NCBI GenBank assembly: GCA_963702195.1
Contig: OY969725.1
Coordinates: 2,170,001 to 2,234,000 of the forward strand
DNA: 64,000 nucleotides
DNA from: AC-56 sp963702195
GTDB lineage: Bacteria; Actinomycetota; Thermoleophilia; Solirubrobacterales; 70-9
Direction: 5' to 3'
Below, piece by piece: positions 35,118-43,361 of the stretch. The translations under genes were made by a program, and so were the position numbers. Positions within the stretch are counted from its first letter, which is position 1; each line of letters starts with the position of its first letter. The notes beneath the pieces were generated by a model. The model ran no database searches. It was not told the origin of the DNA and saw only the letters and a program-made list of their open reading frames with translations.

Positions 35118-36863
35118 ATGAGCTCACCGGAACCACCCATCTCCAACTCGGATCGCGCGGCGATCCTTGATCGCTTGAAGACAGCGCTGGTCGAAGCCGA
35201 TTCCTGGCTGACAGTCGAGACCAACCTTCGGCGGGCAGTTCCTGAGGGCGAGGAGGACGGACATCGGGCACTCGTCTTCGCGTTCGGCTACATGCTTTAC
35301 CACGAGCCTCAGCGCCGAGCCGACGAGGGCCCGTTCGCCGCGGCCATCGTTACCGACCAAGGTCAGTTCCCTCCGCCACTAGCGGAGATCGCGGCCGATG
35401 ATCTGGAAACCTGGGAAGCGGCCGCGACCGAGATCGATGACCCGATTTCCCGCTCGCGGCTACACGATCTCTTGTGGGAACGCAGGCATGGTGAGCGGCC
35501 GGACATGCATGCCCGCAGCGCAGCCGATGCATACGTATCTGTCAGTGAGAACGAGTCATGGCACCGAATCGAACGCGTTGACTGCTTGACTCGCGCACTG
35601 GAACTCGCGCAAGCGGTGGGAGACGACGCGCGTGCGCGCCACGCGATAGATCCCATAGTCAACTTCGCGCAGAGTGACCTGGCGAGCGAGGACCCGAGCG
35701 CGGGAGTGGTCCTCACTCTTCTCGGTGTCGTGGCCCTCCTTGATGATCCGCCGGCTGCGCTACCGGACCTCATTGAACGGGCCGAAGGCGCCTTCGGAGA
35801 CGACCCCTATTTGGCGGATGCCCTGACTGATCTCAAGATCAGCCAGACGCCGGAGGCGCGTGAGCGCCTTCGGCGCGAACAGGTTGAGCGTTGGCGTCGC
35901 TCAGCCGCTAAGGGCGACGGAATGCTGAAGGAGATCCGGTTGCAGCGAGCACTGGAGCTCGCCAAGACCCATGGCTTCAAGGACCTGGTTGAAGCGCTCC
36001 GCCTCGAGCTTCAGGGATTGAAGCCGGAGGAATTCGACCTCAAGACGGTGTCCACCAGCATCGAGATTCCTACGGAACAGGTTCGCGCCCTGATCAACAG
36101 CATCGTGGACAAGGAGGGGTGGGAGCGAAGTCTGATGCGGTTCGGGAGTCAGTCTCCTCCAGGGGGCGAACCTGACGAACTCGACCGCCGAATCGTCGAA
36201 TTGATGCGTGATTATCCGATCCAGTTCCTCGTCACCAAGGTCGTCATCGGTTCGGATGAGACAACGACCATCTTTCGCGCAGATGACGAGGACAGCCACC
36301 GTCGCCTGGCACGCGCCGAGCAGCGCGCGCATGCAGCCCGGTTCTGGTCCTTACTCGCAGTAGAGGCGCTCGACGTGATTCGGCAGCGCCACGGCGAACC
36401 TTCGGCGGAGGAGATGACGGCGTTCTTTACGACTGAGTTGATCGACGCTAACGCCGCTGAACGGATTGCCGCAGCCGTGTTGGCATACCTCGATGGACGG
36501 TTTGACGAAGCGGCACATCTCATATCTCCGCGCATCGAAGCGGTCATTCGCGAGCTGGCTCGGCGTGTTGGGATACCGATCATTCGCGAGCCACGGGGCC
36601 GTACCCCAGGGAGGGTTCAATCCCTCGGCGATGTATTGGCCCAGCTTCGCCCTCACTTCGCGCATCTCAGCGCGGGGTGGCATGCGTACCTCGAGAATCT
36701 CTTGACGGATCCGCTCGGGCTCAACCTTCGGAACGTGATCGCACACGGGCTGCACGATCGGATCGATCGCCTCGATGCAGCCCTGTTGATTCAGGCCGCC
36801 TGCTATCTCCGCCTCCTGGGCCTCTCCTCCAAGAGTGGAGCCACGCATGGCGAAAGCAGCTAG
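35118..36863 (+). CDS. DUF4209 / HEPN-like protein, candidate defence effector
   Basis: 581 residues from ATG 35118. Mostly helical. The C-terminal region carries LENLLTDPLGLNLRNVIAHG, characteristic of DUF4209. Within it RNVIAH (R538, H543) is an Rx4H motif, the catalytic signature of HEPN ribonucleases. The N-terminal two thirds (helical repeats, DSWLTVETNLRR, ALVFAFGYMLYHEP) resemble the companion domain found with DUF4209. No TM segment or signal peptide. It stands alone between attL and the integrase, transcribed away from attL. HEPN proteins in defence islands often cleave RNA after infection; that this one does so is inference. Its codon use is less GC-rich than the host's. Confidence 0.7.
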   Translation: MSSPEPPISNSDRAAILDRLKTALVEADSWLTVETNLRRAVPEGEEDGHRALVFAFGYMLYHEPQRRADEGPFAAAIVTDQGQFPPPLAEIAADDLETWEAAATEIDDPISRSRLHDLLWERRHGERPDMHARSAADAYVSVSENESWHRIERVDCLTRALELAQAVGDDARARHAIDPIVNFAQSDLASEDPSAGVVLTLLGVVALLDDPPAALPDLIERAEGAFGDDPYLADALTDLKISQTPEARERLRREQVERWRRSAAKGDGMLKEIRLQRALELAKTHGFKDLVEALRLELQGLKPEEFDLKTVSTSIEIPTEQVRALINSIVDKEGWERSLMRFGSQSPPGGEPDELDRRIVELMRDYPIQFLVTKVVIGSDETTTIFRADDEDSHRRLARAEQRAHAARFWSLLAVEALDVIRQRHGEPSAEEMTAFFTTELIDANAAERIAAAVLAYLDGRFDEAAHLISPRIEAVIRELARRVGIPIIREPRGRTPGRVQSLGDVLAQLRPHFAHLSAGWHAYLENLLTDPLGLNLRNVIAHGLHDRIDRLDAALLIQAACYLRLLGLSSKSGATHGESS

Positions 36864-36946
36864 TCGGCGTGAATGCGCGCGACAGTAAGAAGATGGCGCG
36901 GCGAGACAGTCTGCAGACTCAGACCGGAGTCGCTATCGGGAGCCAG

Positions 36947-38143
36947 CTAATGCGAGCCGGCAAGTAGCTCGGAATGGTGGGACCCTGAGGTCTCCAGATA
37001 CGCATCGACCCGGGCGCGTACTTCGTCGCGACTTCCCGGCATGAGGTGCCCGTAGCGATCGTAGGTCTCGGTGATGGTGGAATGGCCCATGAACTCCATG
37101 ATCGCCTTCGGGTTGTTGATGCCCGCGTCGATCAGGATGCTCGCGGCGGTGTGGCGGCACTCGTGGAGCATCACCGGCTTCAGCCCCGCGGCGTCCCACG
37201 CGCGGTTCGCTCGGTTTCGCAGCGTCGATGGAACGAACGAGTTGGATGGCGTGCGCCCGAAGACTAGGTCGCGCCCGCTTCGCGCTGTCCGAAGGAGATG
37301 CTCGTCCAGGTAGTCGCGAAGAACGGCGACCACCGGGATTGTTCGCTGTCCGGCATCACTCTTCGGGTCGATCTCGTACTCCACTGCATCCCACGAGCGC
37401 AGGACGTGGAGCTCATTGCGCGCAAGGTCGATATCGAACACGCGCAGCGCTCGCAGCTCACCGCGCCGAAGGCCGGCGTAGAAGGCAGTCGCCCAGAGCG
37501 CTCGCTCTTCGCCTGGAAGCGCACGGAGGTAGGCGGCGGCTTCCGACGGGGAGACGATCCGCTCGCGCCGGCGACGCGACCGCGGCAGCTCTATGTCCAC
37601 GGTCGGATTCACGGTGACCACTTCACGACGAACCAGCCGTCGGTACATCGCTTGGAGCGGATTGAGGATGTTCGCGACCGTGCCGCCGGCGAGCCCCTCG
37701 GCGAGCAGGGAGTCAGCGAAGTCCTGAACGTCCATGCGGCGAAGCTCGGACACCCGGGTCTCGGCCAGCTCCGACGGGAGAATCCGATTGCGGATCGATT
37801 CCTCGTAGCCCCGCAGCGCTGAGGGCTTGTACGCCTTGCCGGAGCGGTTGCGAATCATGCCCGCCTTGGCGCCCTCGAGCCACGCCAAGAGCTCGTCGCG
37901 GACGGTGACCTTGCTCGGCCGTGGAAGCCTCCCTCGATTCTGCGCGGCGAGTGCGTCCACGCGCCACGCCTTCGCTTGGCTCAATCGGCCAAAGGTTCGC
38001 CGTCGCTTCGTGTAGCCCGATCCGTCCTTGACGCTCACCCAGGCCTCGTACTTGGGCTCGCAGTTGCAGCGCCTGCCATTGCGGCTCGCGCAACCGTGAG
38101 CATGGCGCTCGACGATCCCCGGGTTTCTGCGCTTCGCCGCCAT
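36947..38143 (-). CDS. int: Tyrosine recombinase / integrase
   Basis: 398 residues. An N-terminal Cys-rich arm-binding part (HGCASRNGRRCNCEPKYEAW) is followed by a core-binding SAM-like domain (about 75-165) and the catalytic domain with R in TAFYAGLRRGELRALRV, H-x-x-R in MLHECRHTAASILI, H in MEFMGHS and the nucleophile Tyr in TETYDRYGHLMPG. It should catalyse integration at the tRNA-Glu 20-bp core. It lies 6 bp after the excisionase-like gene in the same operon. All catalytic residues are present, so it looks functional. Confidence 0.96.
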   Translation of the reverse strand: MAAKRRNPGIVERHAHGCASRNGRRCNCEPKYEAWVSVKDGSGYTKRRRTFGRLSQAKAWRVDALAAQNRGRLPRPSKVTVRDELLAWLEGAKAGMIRNRSGKAYKPSALRGYEESIRNRILPSELAETRVSELRRMDVQDFADSLLAEGLAGGTVANILNPLQAMYRRLVRREVVTVNPTVDIELPRSRRRRERIVSPSEAAAYLRALPGEERALWATAFYAGLRRGELRALRVFDIDLARNELHVLRSWDAVEYEIDPKSDAGQRTIPVVAVLRDYLDEHLLRTARSGRDLVFGRTPSNSFVPSTLRNRANRAWDAAGLKPVMLHECRHTAASILIDAGINNPKAIMEFMGHSTITETYDRYGHLMPGSRDEVRARVDAYLETSGSHHSELLAGSH

Positions 38144-38149
38144 CGGGCC

Positions 38150-38434
38150 TCAGTCGCCCGAGGCTAACCGCCCCCGCTCCCACCCCTCCAGCGGCCTTTC
38201 CGCATTTTCCGCGATCCACCGTTCCAGCTCGTTCACCGCGAAGAGGCGGAGGCGGCCACAGCGGACGACCCGCAGCTCGTGCTGGACGTAGCGCTCGAAG
38301 GAGTCGACCGAGATGCCCAGCGCCGCCGCGGCCTCGCGTTTAGTGAAGGCCACCCGAGGGACAGCCTGGCAGCCTCTTGCTGCGCGGCGACGGTCGCGGT
38401 CAAGCTCGCGGAGGCTGTGGGCTTCCGGCGCCAT
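38150..38434 (-). CDS. Excisionase-like HTH protein
   Basis: 94 residues from ATG 38434, with TAAGGAC upstream. Basic, with a helix-turn-helix of the excisionase/MerR type in the middle (FTKREAAAALGISVDSFERY followed by ...RVVRCGRLRLFAVNELERWI). Such small proteins bind the attachment region and steer integrase toward excision. Its position 6 bp upstream of int supports that role. It could instead be a simple regulator of int. Confidence 0.8.
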   Translation of the reverse strand: MAPEAHSLRELDRDRRRAARGCQAVPRVAFTKREAAAALGISVDSFERYVQHELRVVRCGRLRLFAVNELERWIAENAERPLEGWERGRLASGD

Positions 38435-38499
38435 GTAGTCCTTACCCCGTAAGTGGGACTGGGACGGAAAACGTCCAAGATGCGGGACCGGGGGATCCG

Positions 38500-38874
38500 C
38501 TACCGAGGAGGCTCCGACGCTGGCTCCGTCCCGTAAGCCTTCTCCGCGTTTATGCCGGAGATCCGCAGCGCGCTCCCAACGTCTGACCACGACCCGCCGT
38601 GCTCCACCGCCGAGCGCGCGAGTCGGCCCGCGATGTGGTCGAGTTCGTCGATTGAGGCCCTGACCTCGACGAGCGCAGCGACCGCCTGCTCGTCAGCCGG
38701 CGCCTCGGGCTCCACCTCGGCCACCGGTCGCCCGCCTCGACGCTTTAACTCCGCCTCGACCAGCTTGCCGAGGTAGGCCGATACCGAGATCCGGCGCACC
38801 AGGGCAGCCTGGCGAAAGGCGATCCAACGTTCGTCGTCAATCGCGACCCGAGAGACCTGACCTCTAGTGGGCAT
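38500..38874 (-). CDS. Ribbon-helix-helix-like regulator
   Basis: 124 residues. The N-terminal 50 residues (VSRVAIDDERWIAFRQAALV, RRISVSAYLGKLVEAELKRR) have the strand-helix-helix pattern of RHH proteins. The C-terminal half is an acidic helical segment (VAALVEVRASIDELDHIAGR), likely for oligomerisation. It is the first gene of the xis-int operon. A palindrome lies 20 bp upstream of its start. It probably represses its own operon and perhaps the divergent gajAB promoter. Confidence 0.6.
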   Translation of the reverse strand: MPTRGQVSRVAIDDERWIAFRQAALVRRISVSAYLGKLVEAELKRRGGRPVAEVEPEAPADEQAVAALVEVRASIDELDHIAGRLARSAVEHGGSWSDVGSALRISGINAEKAYGTEPASEPPR

Positions 38875-38893
38875 GCGTAAACAATGCTACATG

Positions 38894-38907
38894 TCACCCC
38901 AGGGTGA
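38894..38907. promoter_or_regulatory. Operator-like palindrome upstream of the RHH gene
   Basis: TCACCC and GGGTGA form perfect 6-bp arms around CA, 20 bp before the RHH start and in the shared region with gajAB. Position and symmetry fit an autoregulatory RHH or other dimeric repressor site. An AT-rich stretch (GATAATG / minus-strand TAGCAT) beside it may hold the promoter -10. Confidence 0.45.
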
Positions 38908-38922
38908 TAATGTGCCCGGAGT

Positions 38923-38956
38923 GGTTTCGGCTGGATGAGGTTTTCGGCTGGACGAG
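38923..38956 (+). repeat. Imperfect 17-bp tandem repeat in the gajAB upstream region
   Basis: GGTTTCGGCTGGATGAG (38923-38939) is followed directly by GTTTTCGGCTGGACGAG (38940-38956), two mismatches. It lies in the 360-bp gap (38875-39234) between the divergent RHH gene and gajA. Nothing else in that gap is recognised apart from the palindrome at 38894 and the short leader frame at 39178. Confidence 0.5.
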
Positions 38957-39177
38957 CGGATGCCTGTCGGGTCAGTGCTCTCGACTGGGTGCTGTCGGTC
39001 GCTAGACAGCAGGGTCACTTAGAGACAGGTTTCGTTGCTGTTCTGGGGATGTAGCTACGAGGTGGCTCCAAATCGCACGTGATGCGTCTGGGACCACAAG
39101 CTCATGAAAGACGAGCGCTCCCTATCGGCACGGCTGGGTCGCCGGGAGCAAGTGCTGTCGTTCCCGGGAGGAGGCGT

Positions 39178-39210
39178 ATGCCGTCTCGATCGAATCGCCT
39201 CCACGTCTAA
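39178..39210 (+). CDS. Possible leader peptide upstream of gajA
   Basis: A 10-codon frame (MPSRSNRLHV, stop TAA) preceded by the strongest ribosome binding site of the region, GGGAGGAGG at 39166-39174, though only 3 nt from the ATG. It ends 24 nt before the gajA start, whose own site (GAGGT, 39221-39225) is weaker. It may tune or couple translation of gajA, or be a chance frame. No hairpin or run of regulatory codons is evident. Confidence 0.3.
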   Translation: MPSRSNRLHV

Positions 39211-39234
39211 TGTCCCGGGCGAGGTCAAGCCGTC

Positions 39235-40833
39235 ATGAAGATCGAACGTTTAGTCATCCGCAATTTTCGTGGTTTCGACAACTTCGCGCTCGATCTCGAT
39301 GGACGCTCGCTCTTCCTCATCGGGGAAAACGCTGGCGGCAAGTCTTCACTCCTGACGGCCATCGTCCGTGCGCTCGGCCGAGATCTCCGCTTCACTCGCG
39401 CGGACTTTCGCGACCTACAGCACCCCATCGAGATTGAGGTCAGCCTCAGCGATTTCACGGTTGAACAGCGTGGCCTGTACGGCGACTACATCCGCTTCGG
39501 GCCGCCCGCAACGCTCATTGTTGCCGTGCGCGCGATCTGGAATGACGCTGCCGAGGAGGTCGAGACGGAACACCACTATCCCCTGCACCCAGGGTCACAC
39601 TCCCGTCGCGAGGAGCGCGACGGCTTCCCAGTGCAATGGCTTCCGTCCTGGCGCGACCCGTCGCGGATGTTGCAGTTCGGCGCCCCACGAAGCGTGATGG
39701 GCCACTTACTCGCTGCCCTGCCGTTGACCGGGAGTCTCGATCAGGCGGCGACAGATGTGCAGCAAGCCGGCGAGCAGCTCTCACGCGATCCGGCACTCGT
39801 CACACTCCTCCAAGAGGCCCGGGACCGCCTGTCGGAGCTGCTTCCTGACACGGCGCAGGACGCGTTCGGGATCGGACTCTCGACGTTGACCCCTCGCGAG
39901 CTGCTCGGGCAGCTCGAGCTAGAAGTCGAGCATCTTGGGGATCCGGTGCCGGTTAGTCGCCAGAGCGGCGGGATCGCGCAGTTGTCGATCTTCGTTTTTG
40001 CCTTGCAGGTCGCGACCGCACAAGATGGAACCTTTCTACTCGTCGACGAGCCGGAGATCTCGCTGCACCCGCAAGCGCAGCGGGCTCTCATGCGGCATTT
40101 GCGCACGCTCGATTCGCAGGCGATCGTCGCCACCCACTCCTCGAATCTTCTCGATCGCGCTGATCCGAGGGCGATCGTTCGGCTGAAGCGAAACGGGGGT
40201 GGCGTCGCCCCGGTGTCTTCAGGCGCTATCAGCGATGACGAAGCGCGCCGACTCGCGCGGCACACGACACCCCACACCGCAGAGGGGTTCTTCGCTAGGG
40301 CGGTGATCCTCGTTGAGGGGCCGAGCGATCAATACGCGCTCGAGGCCCTCGCCGATCGACGCGACCGGAATCTCGACGCCGATGGGGTCAGCGTTATCCC
40401 GATCGGCGGCGCTGGCACCATCGGCGCGTATCTGAGCCTCTTCGGTGCCAATGGATTCGACCTCCCGACCGCGGGACTCTGCGATCTCGCGGAAGAGCCC
40501 GTGTTCGCCGACGCGCTGCGTCGCGAGGGGCAAGTCATCAACTCTCGCGCTGATATGGAACGGTTCGGCTTCTTCGTCTGTGATGCCGATCTCGAGGATG
40601 TATTGATCAGTGCGGTCGGCGCCGCCGATGTAGTGCAGGTCATCGACGCGGCAGGTGACCGGACGGCCTTCGAGACGCTGCAGCAGCAACCGGCCCATCG
40701 GACGGCTTCGCAATATGAACAGGTCGCCGCGTTCGTCGACCGCCGCAAGATCAAGTACGCGCCTTTGCTCGTCGATGCCCTCGACCTCGCGCGGGTCCCG
40801 GCCGCTCTCGATGGCGTGCTGAATAGTGTCTGA
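39235..40833 (+). CDS. gajA: Gabija GajA: OLD-family ATPase-nuclease
   Basis: 532 residues. The N-terminal ABC/SMC-like ATPase has Walker A GENAGGKSS (about 30-38), signature-like SRQSGGIAQLSIFVFAL, Walker B FLLVDEPEISLHPQAQ and H-loop IVATHSSNLL. A C-terminal TOPRIM domain starts at VILVEGPSDQYALEAL, with PIGGAGTIGAYL next, and continues into a helical tail. This is the OLD/GajA layout: a DNA-nicking endonuclease held inactive by nucleotides. GajB follows with an 8-bp overlap, which makes the pair diagnostic for Gabija. It is the first defence gene on the plus strand of the island. The length is typical. Confidence 0.9.
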   Translation: MKIERLVIRNFRGFDNFALDLDGRSLFLIGENAGGKSSLLTAIVRALGRDLRFTRADFRDLQHPIEIEVSLSDFTVEQRGLYGDYIRFGPPATLIVAVRAIWNDAAEEVETEHHYPLHPGSHSRREERDGFPVQWLPSWRDPSRMLQFGAPRSVMGHLLAALPLTGSLDQAATDVQQAGEQLSRDPALVTLLQEARDRLSELLPDTAQDAFGIGLSTLTPRELLGQLELEVEHLGDPVPVSRQSGGIAQLSIFVFALQVATAQDGTFLLVDEPEISLHPQAQRALMRHLRTLDSQAIVATHSSNLLDRADPRAIVRLKRNGGGVAPVSSGAISDDEARRLARHTTPHTAEGFFARAVILVEGPSDQYALEALADRRDRNLDADGVSVIPIGGAGTIGAYLSLFGANGFDLPTAGLCDLAEEPVFADALRREGQVINSRADMERFGFFVCDADLEDVLISAVGAADVVQVIDAAGDRTAFETLQQQPAHRTASQYEQVAAFVDRRKIKYAPLLVDALDLARVPAALDGVLNSV

Positions 40834-42589
40834 GGAAGACAGCGTTCGGAGCGCAGCCGATGTGACCGGTGAAGTCCTTGACGACGAGCAACGCGAAGCA
40901 GTCGAGGCTGAGGAGCCCGCGATCGCATTGCTTGCCGGCCCAGGAAGCGGTAAGACACGCGTTCTCTCTTATCGCGCGCGGCGGTTGCTGACGGACGACA
41001 CCGGGTCGCGTGCTCTCCTTCTGACGTTTACAAACAAGGCAGCGGCCGAGATGAAAGCCCGTGCCCTGGGCGTCGCGGCCGTGACTAGCGGCCGCATTCA
41101 AGCGAGCACTTTCCACACCTTCGGACTGCGTCTCCTCCGGTCGCACGGCGAATTAGTCGGGATCGAATCCGACTTCGAAGTGCTCGATCGAGAGGAGCAA
41201 GAGACATTCGCTGCGGAGGCCGCCCACGCCGCCGGCGTCCGGGTGCAGCGCGCACGCTGGAGCTACCTGCGACTGCGTCGCGAGGAAGTCATCAGTGAGT
41301 CGGCCCGAGCTTTCGCGGATGCCTATGAAGCGGCGAAGCGCGCAGCGAGGCTTGTTGATTTCGACGATCTCATCGTCTACGCAGCCGACCTCCTCGAGGA
41401 GCATGCCGAGATCGCTGAGGCTTACGGAACGCGCTTTAGCCATTTACTGGTCGACGAGTTCCAAGACACCAACGCTGCGCAATTCGGGATCGTGAGGGCC
41501 CTCTGCGCACACGTGGCAACGGTCAGCGTTTTTGCCGATGACGACCAAGCCATCTACCGCTTCGCCGGAGCTGAAGCGGAGAACATCCGGCGCTTTATCG
41601 CCGCCCTCGGTGCCCGTGAGTATCCGCTGACGTTCAACTACCGCTGCCGCGAAGCGATCCTCACGCATGCGAATCGGTTGATTGCGGCTGATCCCGAGGC
41701 CAGCGGCCGCCAGATGCGCCATGTCTACGAAGGCGGCGAAGTCCGACACCTGACGTTCCGTGACGAAGCGTCCGAAGCAGGCTCGATTGCGCGCGAGATC
41801 CAGTCCCTGGTTGACGATGAGGGGGTGACACCGTCTGACATCTGTGTCCTCGCACGCGCGGCTTGGCGGGCGACACCGATCCTCGAAACGCTTGAGCGCG
41901 TCGGGATACCGACGACCAACTGGCTTGGCGAAGCGTTTGAGCCCCCCGAGCGCCAGATGCTCGGCGTCATCCTGTCCGCGCTCCGCGGGAGTGTCAACGA
42001 ACGCCAGGCCAAGAAGCTTTACGAGCTTCTTGACACTCCAGACAGTGGCGAGCGGAACGTACAGGCGCTCCTGGAGGGCGCCGGAGACGGGTCAGTGGTT
42101 ACGGAGCTTCTAAGGCTTCGCGATCTTGCGTATACCGACGCCATGCCCAGCGATGTGATCGAACAAGCTCAAGTCTGCGCATCCGCGGTGGATGCAGGGC
42201 TAGCGGCCGCGATGACGCCGATTATCGAGGCGGTCGCCGAACTTGAGGCCGAGGATCCCGAGTTCACGCTGGAGCACGTCATGTCAGAGCTGGCACTCGG
42301 CGGCATTGGCTTAGCTCCGACCGCAGGTGGCGGCGTCAAGGTCGCCTCTCTGCACCGGACCAAGGGCCTTCAATGGCCACACGTGTACATCGTCGGGCTC
42401 GAGCAAGGAACGCTCCCTGACTACCGCACTGAAACCGAGGCGGCCCTTAGCGAGGAGCGCCGTGCGTGCTTTGTCGGCGTCTGCCGCGCCGAGACTCATC
42501 TCACCCTCACTCGGTTCGAGCAGTACCGAAGCTTCAGTAAACCTCCTTCGATCTTCCTCGAAGAGATGGGGATCGACCCTTACGACTGA
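40826..42589 (+). CDS. gajB: Gabija GajB: UvrD/PcrA-like helicase
   Basis: 587 residues from GTG 40826, overlapping gajA by 8 bp. SF1A helicase motifs are all present: Q motif LDDEQREAV, I AGPGSGKT (37-44), Ia LTFTNKAAAEM, II LLVDEFQDTN, III VFADDDQAIYRFAGA, IV LTFNYRC, V VASLHRTKGLQWPHVYIVGL, VI EERRACFVGVCRAETHL. It is shorter than housekeeping UvrD (about 720), as usual for GajB. In Gabija it acts with GajA, sensing DNA ends and depleting nucleotides. Nothing suggests inactivation. Confidence 0.93.
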   Translation: MSEEDSVRSAADVTGEVLDDEQREAVEAEEPAIALLAGPGSGKTRVLSYRARRLLTDDTGSRALLLTFTNKAAAEMKARALGVAAVTSGRIQASTFHTFGLRLLRSHGELVGIESDFEVLDREEQETFAAEAAHAAGVRVQRARWSYLRLRREEVISESARAFADAYEAAKRAARLVDFDDLIVYAADLLEEHAEIAEAYGTRFSHLLVDEFQDTNAAQFGIVRALCAHVATVSVFADDDQAIYRFAGAEAENIRRFIAALGAREYPLTFNYRCREAILTHANRLIAADPEASGRQMRHVYEGGEVRHLTFRDEASEAGSIAREIQSLVDDEGVTPSDICVLARAAWRATPILETLERVGIPTTNWLGEAFEPPERQMLGVILSALRGSVNERQAKKLYELLDTPDSGERNVQALLEGAGDGSVVTELLRLRDLAYTDAMPSDVIEQAQVCASAVDAGLAAAMTPIIEAVAELEAEDPEFTLEHVMSELALGGIGLAPTAGGGVKVASLHRTKGLQWPHVYIVGLEQGTLPDYRTETEAALSEERRACFVGVCRAETHLTLTRFEQYRSFSKPPSIFLEEMGIDPYD

Positions 42590-42978
42590 CGCGGCGAGGC
42601 TTGGGACAGTTGCTGAGTTCGCGTGGGTCCGACCACCGCGGCCAATGGAGTTCGCCGATGGCACCTGCACGGCTCGACTCCCACTCGGCAGCCTCGATAC
42701 GCCAGGTGAGGTCGATCCCTGCCTCCGCCGGGGGTGAGACGACATCCCGGCACAGCGCGCAGTGGTGCGGGCTCGCTTCTCGCGATCCAATCCGCGAGCT
42801 GGGCTCTACGGGTTCGGGCATCAGGACCCTGGGCGGGGTTGGTTCGCGCGGACATGCCGCCACCCCGCGCGGACGCGTGCCAAACTCGACGGCTGTCTGC
42901 ACGGTCCACCCCGCCGGGGCCGAGTCAGTCGAACCCCGGCGGCTCGCGACGGTCCACGGGGACCGTGCCCGCCGCTAG
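42590..42978. other. Stretch without a confident gene, 3' of gajB
   Basis: Frames are open on both strands, but none is convincing. The best is on the minus strand, 42902-42534 (122 codons), with HHCALCRDVV, a WRIEAAEWESSRAG segment and LHWPRWSDP that look protein-like. It would overlap the end of gajB convergently and has a weak start. It may be a remnant. No repeats or hairpins stand out. Confidence 0.3.
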
Positions 42979-43293
42979 TCACGACGCAAGGAAGGACTCC
43001 TCCGGACACTGGACTCTGGCGAGAAGCCAAGCGAACTGGAAGGCTGCGTTCAGATGTCCGCGGTACCAGTCCCACTCCGGCCCGTCCGGCGCATCGTCAA
43101 CGAGGGCGGCGATCGCGTCCAGGCCGAGCTGAAGAGCCGTGGCGTCGTGCCGAGTTGCCCCCTCGACGACCGCCGCCGATAGCAAGAAGAACTGCTTCGA
43201 GCGAGGAACAACGCCCTCCGCCACGTCTGCGCCAATCCGCGCCGCGGACAGGACCACGCGCTCAGCGGCTGAGGACGGGTGCGGGACTCCCAT
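42979..43293 (-). CDS. Small protein of unknown function downstream of hsdM
   Basis: 104 residues from ATG 43293. Predicted all-helical: VVEGATRHDATALQLGLDAI, AALVDDAPDGPEWDWYRGHL, NAAFQFAWLLARVQCPEESF. It lies 68 bp after hsdM on the same strand, so it may belong to the restriction operon. There are no catalytic motifs. It is not recognised as an anti-restriction or regulatory family. Confidence 0.55.
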   Translation of the reverse strand: MGVPHPSSAAERVVLSAARIGADVAEGVVPRSKQFFLLSAAVVEGATRHDATALQLGLDAIAALVDDAPDGPEWDWYRGHLNAAFQFAWLLARVQCPEESFLAS

Positions 43294-43361
43294 ATCGAGG
43301 GGAAGCCCGGGCGAGCGGTCCTCGCCCCCTCGAGCGCGGCGCCAAGTGTGAGCCGGGTTCG

